A stretch of DNA of 64,000 bases, taken from assembly GCF_030272615.1 (NCBI RefSeq), contig NC_081409.1:526612975-526676974 (forward strand). Direction: 5' to 3'. Numbering within the stretch: position 1 is the stretch's first letter; the number at the start of each line of letters is the position of its first letter. Under the pieces are notes generated by a model. The model did not search any database. It had not been told where the DNA came from and saw nothing but the letters and a program-made list of their open reading frames with translations. This DNA comes from Cryptomeria japonica. Lineage: Eukaryota > Streptophyta > Pinopsida > Cupressales > Cupressaceae. The position numbers and the translations under genes are program-made. Positions 59,355 through 64,000 of this stretch are shown here, in pieces.

Positions 59355-62300
59355 ATGTCTACATTAATTCCAGAAATTAAATTAAATAGTTCCAATTATC
59401 ATTCTTGGAAAACACATATCTCGTTTATTTTTCGTTTCAAACACCTTTTGGATGTTGCGACTGATAAAACATTTGAACCCGCTACATCTGCTCCTCAAGC
59501 CGACCTAGATAGATGGAAGGCTCAAAATGAGGAAGCACTTGGTTTAATTGGTATTTCAATGGTTCCTGATTTGTATGTTTTAATTGGAAATTGTACAAAA
59601 GCGCATGAAGCTTGGGAAATTTTAAAAACTACTTATGATAGCTCAAATGAATCCCAAAAAATTCAACTTCAAGATCAACTTGAAGATCTAAGGTATACAG
59701 ATTTTAAAACTATGGATGAATTCTTATTAAAGTTTGATTCTGTTAATAGTCAATTAACTAGTTTAGGAGTTACTCTTGCTGATTTACGTTTAATTCATCT
59801 TATTCTTAAAAAATGTCTTCCTCGTCAATTTCAACAATTTATTACGAATATTCATGCTCAACTTGCTATTCCTAGCTTAGCTACTCAATTAACATATGAT
59901 ATTTTTCGTAATTTATTGCGTCAAGAGGAAGCTAAATTAATTCAATTTGGTACTCTTAAAAGTAGTGAACATGCTTTTATGTCTAAAAATCAAAATCATA
60001 ATAATAATTTTAGATCTAATAATAATAAACATAATCATAATCATAATCATAATCATAATCATAATCATAATCATAATAATAATCACAAATCTTCTAATTA
60101 TCAATCTCATTCTAAATCCTATCATAATAATTCTCATAATAATAATCATAATAATAATCACAATAATCAAAGGAATAATTCTCAAACAAGACCCCATTGC
60201 ACATATTGTGGGAAAGATGGACATATTACTAATAATTGTTTTAAGAAACAAAATGGTAAAAAGCCCATGAATCAAAATAATCAAAATAATCAACATAAAC
60301 CTCATTATAAGAAGGGTAATAATAATGGTAATTCATCTCGTCATGCATTTACATGTACTTATAATGTTTCTCAACCACTTGAGTGGATTATTGATTCTGG
60401 TGCATCTCAACATGTTACTTCTCATAAAGAATGTTTTGAATCTTTGCATCCCGATACTTCTAATATTCCTGTTCAATTAGCTAATAATCATAGTTGTAAA
60501 GTTGAAGCTATTGGTGATGTGAATGTTCCTAATGGGAAATTACATGATGTTCTTTACGTTCCTGAATTAAAATCAAATTTGATTTCAGTTCCTAAACTTT
60601 GTCAAGATTATAAGATTAACTTTTATAGGGGCATATGTTATATCATTGATCCAAACACTAATCAAGTTATTGCTACTGCTAAAATGGATAGTGATAACTT
60701 ATTCAAGTTCTATGAATTTTCTCCTCCAAAGTATTCTTTGCTTACTACTGTTGATTTTACTATATGGCATGAAAGACTTGGCCATCTCAATTCTGATTAT
60801 ATTTCATTGATGCAAAAAGCAAATATGGTTGATGGATTGCCTACTATTGTTCCTTCTCAAATTGTTTGCAATGGTTGCATGAGTGGTAAGATGCATAGGG
60901 AACCCTTTCCTCATGGTCAATCTTGGAGGGCATACACTAAATTGCACCTCGTTCATAGTGATCTCTTGGGTCCCATGGAGAATCCCTCCATCCAAGGTTC
61001 AAGGTATGCACTTACCTTTGTTGATGATTTTTCAAGGAGAACATGGATATATTTCCTTCATAGTAAGGATCAAGTGCTTGATGTGTTTACTGAATTTCAT
61101 ATGTTTGTAGAAAGGCAATCTGGTTCTAAAATTAAGATTCTTCGTACTGACAATGGAAGAGAATATGTCAATAATGCATTTAATGCTTATTTGAAATCTT
61201 TTGGAATTAAACATGAGCTTACCGTTCCTTATACACCACAACAAAATGGTGTGGCAGAACGGAAGCATAGGACAATTGTTGAAATGGCTAGATGTTTATT
61301 GCATGCTAAAAATATGGATTACAAGTTTTGGGCTGAAGCTATGGCTTGTGCAACATATTTAATTAATAGAACACCTACCAAAGCCTTAAAGGATAAAACT
61401 CCTGAAGAAGCTTGGTCTGGTAGAAAGCCTAATTTGCAGAATTTAAGAATTTTTGGTTCCATAGCTTATGTTCACAAACCTAAGGAGAAAAGGAAAAAAT
61501 TAGATGCTAAATCTTCTCCTTTTATTTTTGTTGGCTATGATGAAAATACTAAAGGTTATAGAGTTTACAATCCTATTACTAACAAGGTAAAAGTTGCAAG
61601 AGATGTTTGTATTGCAGAAAAGGGCATTCATGATTGTTCTAAAGTGAAGGATGATGAACTTGGTCAAACCAAAGTTGTGCTTGTGGAGGACCAACCTCCT
61701 TCTCTTAACCCTACTCCTAATTCATCTCTTTCTATTCCTTCTAGTGATAGTGATGATGATAATAATAACTCTACTCCTCATGACTCTTCTTCTAGTGATG
61801 AATCCATTACTTCTAAAAGAAGACCTAAATGGTTTAAATCTTTAATTCAAGATAGTGATGAATACTTAGCTAGAATGGATAAACTTCAAGCTAGGAGAGT
61901 TAATTATTGTAATTATGCTTTAATGACTACTATTATGAATTCTAATGATCCTAAAACATTTGATCAAGCTAAAAATCAGCCACATTGGCAAAAAGCAATG
62001 AAGGAAGAATATGATACTCTAATTTCTAACCAAACTTGGGATTTAGTTCCCTTGCCTCATGGTAAAAATCTTGTTTCTTGCAAGTGGCTTTATAAAACTA
62101 AATTGAATGCTAATAATCAAGTTAGTAAATTTAAAGCTAGATTAGTTGCTAGAGGTTTTTCTCAAATTGAAGGCTTAGATTATAATGAAACTTTTGCTCC
62201 TGTTGCTAAAATGCCTACAATTAAACTTGTGCTTGCTTTAGCTTCTAGAATGAATTGGCCTATTCACCAAATGGATGTTAAAAGTGCTTTTCTTAATGGT

Positions 62301-63506
62301 GATTTACATGAGGAAATTTATATGTCTCAACCTCCTGGTTTTATTAAAGAAGGTAATGCACACTTAGTTTGTAAATTAAAGAAATCAATTTATGGATTAA
62401 AGCAATCTCCTAGGGAGTGGTATTCAAAGATTAATGAATTATTTCTTTCTCAAGGCTTTATTAGAAGTAAAAATGATCCTAACTTGTATATTAAACATAG
62501 TGAAGATGATATTATAATTATTATCTTGTATGTGGATGATTTGATTCTTACTTCAAGTTCCAATACTTTGATTTCTGATATTAAGTTTCAACTTAATCAA
62601 AAATTTCAAATGACTGATTTAGGTCTTTTACATTATTTCTTAGGAATGCAAATTTGGCAAACCTCTAAAGGAATTTTCTTATCTCAAAGTAAATATGCTC
62701 AAGACCTCATAGATAAGTTTAAAATGAATGATGCTCATCATGTTTCAATTCCTATTGAATTAAGCACTAAGTTAATGCTTGATATGCAAACTCCTCTTGT
62801 TGATCCTACTTTGTATAGACAATTAGTTGGAAGTTTAAATTATTTAACTCTTACTAGGCCAGATATTGCTTATAGTGTTGGTTTGGTTTCAAGATTCATG
62901 TCTAAACCTCAACAAACACACTTTAAAGTTGCTAAAAGAATTTTAAGATATATTAAAGGAACAATGAATGTAGGTTTGTTTTATGATGCAAATTCTGATT
63001 TTACTTTAAAAGGTTTTACTGATTCCGATCCAGGTGGAGATCCCAATGATGGGAAATCTACTTGTGGTTATTGTTTTTTTGTTGGTTCAGGAGCAATTTC
63101 TTGGAATAGTAAAAAGCAACAATCTACCTCTCTTGGATCCACTGAAGCTGAGTACAAAGGATGCACTAATGCTTCCAAAGAAGTCTTGTGGCTTAGAAGA
63201 CTACTTGAAGATTTGGGTCTACCTCAACATGAACCAACTCCATTGTATTGTGACAACCAAAGTGCCATTGCCTTGGCTAAAAATCCAGTTTTCCATGCAA
63301 GGACAAAACACATTGCTCTCCAACACCACTTTATTAGAGAACAAATTGAAGACAAGCAAGTTTCACTCCTCTATTGCAAGGGGGAAGACCAAGTTGCAGA
63401 TATTTTGACCAAGCCACTTTGTAAAGAAAAATTCCAATTTCATTGTAAAAATCTTGGATTACAACCCATTGAAGGGTTTGATGTAAGCTCCCCAAGTAAA
63501 GCTTAA
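59355..63506 (+). CDS. element C gag-pol polyprotein (copia)
   Basis: 1383 codons without interruption. Order: gag (1-295) with a His/Asn-rich stretch (about 215-275) and zinc knuckle CTYCGKDGHITNNC (282-295); protease WIIDSGASQH (Asp 347); integrase zinc region (His 472, Cys 505 and 508) and core Asp 536, Asp 599, Glu 635 (D-x35-E as usual); reverse transcriptase with YVDD (Asp 1061, 1062); RNase H with Asp 1223, Glu 1264, Asp 1300. The usual ADWAGD near Asp 1223 reads SDPGGD. Gag and pol are one frame, so relative dosage needs another mechanism. Length is normal for plant copia. The start is the first ATG of the frame; the downstream gag begins STLIPEIKLNSSNYHSW, as expected. Confidence 0.96.
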   Translation: MSTLIPEIKLNSSNYHSWKTHISFIFRFKHLLDVATDKTFEPATSAPQADLDRWKAQNEEALGLIGISMVPDLYVLIGNCTKAHEAWEILKTTYDSSNESQKIQLQDQLEDLRYTDFKTMDEFLLKFDSVNSQLTSLGVTLADLRLIHLILKKCLPRQFQQFITNIHAQLAIPSLATQLTYDIFRNLLRQEEAKLIQFGTLKSSEHAFMSKNQNHNNNFRSNNNKHNHNHNHNHNHNHNHNNNHKSSNYQSHSKSYHNNSHNNNHNNNHNNQRNNSQTRPHCTYCGKDGHITNNCFKKQNGKKPMNQNNQNNQHKPHYKKGNNNGNSSRHAFTCTYNVSQPLEWIIDSGASQHVTSHKECFESLHPDTSNIPVQLANNHSCKVEAIGDVNVPNGKLHDVLYVPELKSNLISVPKLCQDYKINFYRGICYIIDPNTNQVIATAKMDSDNLFKFYEFSPPKYSLLTTVDFTIWHERLGHLNSDYISLMQKANMVDGLPTIVPSQIVCNGCMSGKMHREPFPHGQSWRAYTKLHLVHSDLLGPMENPSIQGSRYALTFVDDFSRRTWIYFLHSKDQVLDVFTEFHMFVERQSGSKIKILRTDNGREYVNNAFNAYLKSFGIKHELTVPYTPQQNGVAERKHRTIVEMARCLLHAKNMDYKFWAEAMACATYLINRTPTKALKDKTPEEAWSGRKPNLQNLRIFGSIAYVHKPKEKRKKLDAKSSPFIFVGYDENTKGYRVYNPITNKVKVARDVCIAEKGIHDCSKVKDDELGQTKVVLVEDQPPSLNPTPNSSLSIPSSDSDDDNNNSTPHDSSSSDESITSKRRPKWFKSLIQDSDEYLARMDKLQARRVNYCNYALMTTIMNSNDPKTFDQAKNQPHWQKAMKEEYDTLISNQTWDLVPLPHGKNLVSCKWLYKTKLNANNQVSKFKARLVARGFSQIEGLDYNETFAPVAKMPTIKLVLALASRMNWPIHQMDVKSAFLNGDLHEEIYMSQPPGFIKEGNAHLVCKLKKSIYGLKQSPREWYSKINELFLSQGFIRSKNDPNLYIKHSEDDIIIIILYVDDLILTSSSNTLISDIKFQLNQKFQMTDLGLLHYFLGMQIWQTSKGIFLSQSKYAQDLIDKFKMNDAHHVSIPIELSTKLMLDMQTPLVDPTLYRQLVGSLNYLTLTRPDIAYSVGLVSRFMSKPQQTHFKVAKRILRYIKGTMNVGLFYDANSDFTLKGFTDSDPGGDPNDGKSTCGYCFFVGSGAISWNSKKQQSTSLGSTEAEYKGCTNASKEVLWLRRLLEDLGLPQHEPTPLYCDNQSAIALAKNPVFHARTKHIALQHHFIREQIEDKQVSLLYCKGEDQVADILTKPLCKEKFQFHCKNLGLQPIEGFDVSSPSKA

Positions 63507-63513
63507 GGGGGGG
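63505..63513 (+). other. polypurine tract of element C
   Basis: AAGGGGGGG, touching the 3' LTR and overlapping the last two bases of the stop codon TAA (63504-63506). Confidence 0.9.
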
Positions 63514-64000
63514 TGTTAGAATATTTAATCTTTACTTAGCTTAGGTTTATTTTTATTTAGTTTAGGATATTCCTTTGGAATTCCTACATGTAATTTGTCC
63601 TCTAGTACATGTGTGAGGACAAGTCATTTCTTTTATTTTCCTTTATTAAGGAATATTAGATTTCCTCCATAAGAGGATGTGGACACATGGCACACACATT
63701 TTATGAATGGTGGCATTCATAGATTTGGGAGTTACTTTGTAACTCCTCTCCTCATCTATATTTAAGAGATGCCTCCTCTCTCATTTCTTCTTAATGACAA
63801 TATTGTAAAGAGCTTCTTGCTCTCTCTCTCTCTCTCTCATTTTTAGGCATTGCCTCATTCATAATATCACAAGGGGTTTTTCTTTGCTTTTCCCCTTTCA
63901 AAAGTTCTTGTGCCTCCTTCTTCACATTTGGGTGATGCTCCAAGTTTATTGCTTTTCTCTTGGTAACAATTACTTCATCATAAACTTTCTTGGATTAATT
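63514..64000 (+). repeat. 3' LTR of element C (cut by window end)
   Basis: First 487 bp of the LTR; two substitutions relative to 56607-57093, one in the CT repeat and one near 63904. Confidence 0.95.

Larger units (their letters stand above)
56607..64000 (+). mobile_element. element C: young, coding-intact Ty1/copia
   Basis: 5' LTR 56607-57123 (517 bp), PBS 57124-57135, leader to 59354, one ORF 59355-63506, PPT 63505-63513 and 3' LTR from 63514, cut by the window end after 487 bp. Over those 487 bp the LTRs align without gaps and differ at two positions, so insertion was recent. It sits in the LINE-2 ORF2 zinc region. The right-hand target duplication is outside the window; the left 5 bp are CTTCT (56602-56606). 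It is a different copia lineage from A and B: short LTRs, no multiple PPTs, YVDD reverse transcriptase. Confidence 0.95.

Noticed and set aside
59937-60305. Minus-strand Ile/Met-rich frame, and a plus-strand Ile-rich frame
   Set aside because: Shadows of the CATAAT repeat in the copia C gag.

Overview
The window is plant nuclear DNA made almost entirely of retrotransposons, many nested inside one another. I found no convincing single-copy host gene, tRNA, rRNA or CRISPR array. The evidence is tRNA-Met-primed Ty1/copia elements (including Sirevirus-like ones), a Ty3/gypsy integrase tail, two L1-type LINEs with RNase H or DUF4283-like parts, very long solo LTRs and an AT-rich background. This fits a seed plant with a large, repeat-rich genome. 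A gymnosperm is my guess only.

Layout, left to right. 1-578: decayed gypsy integrase tail. 579-4719: gene-free. 4732-9935: LINE-1, 5'-truncated, plus strand, with a 12-bp target-site duplication (TSD). 10393-14592: 4.2-kb solo LTR F (TSD CTATT). 14598-16724: 3' end of a Sirevirus-like element, H. 17190-31601: a decayed minus-strand copia, G, split by solo LTR E (17568-21461, TSD CCACT) and by Sirevirus-like copia A (23856-31246, TSD GAAAA). 31761-39873: a TATGTA-type microsatellite split by element D (32096-39777, TSD TATGT). D has LTRs, a primer-binding site (PBS) and polypurine tracts (PPT), and it carries a gag-like protein and a long second protein but no polymerase. 39874-43235: mostly unassigned. 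43236-56606: LINE-2, split in its ORF1 by Sirevirus-like copia B (44320-51746, TSD AAAAT). 56607-64000: a young copia C inserted in the end of LINE-2, with one intact 1383-codon ORF and near-identical LTRs; its 3' LTR runs off the window.

How the parts relate. A, B, D and H share LTR motifs: a CACGTGG-type imperfect palindrome, a C-tract followed by CTCTTAGT, and for A, B and D a GTTARRG-rich array. They also share PPT form, and A, B and D share the tRNA-Met PBS. This suggests D and H are relatives that could be mobilised by A/B-type polymerases. A, B and D are decayed, largely by changes consistent with methyl-C deamination. C is the only element here that looks coding-competent.

The most interesting items are: element D, with its second ORF behind its own TATA box; a four-copy stem-loop array with compensatory changes in the leader of C; the hairpin-dense GC islands in the giant solo LTRs; and the resolved nesting order.
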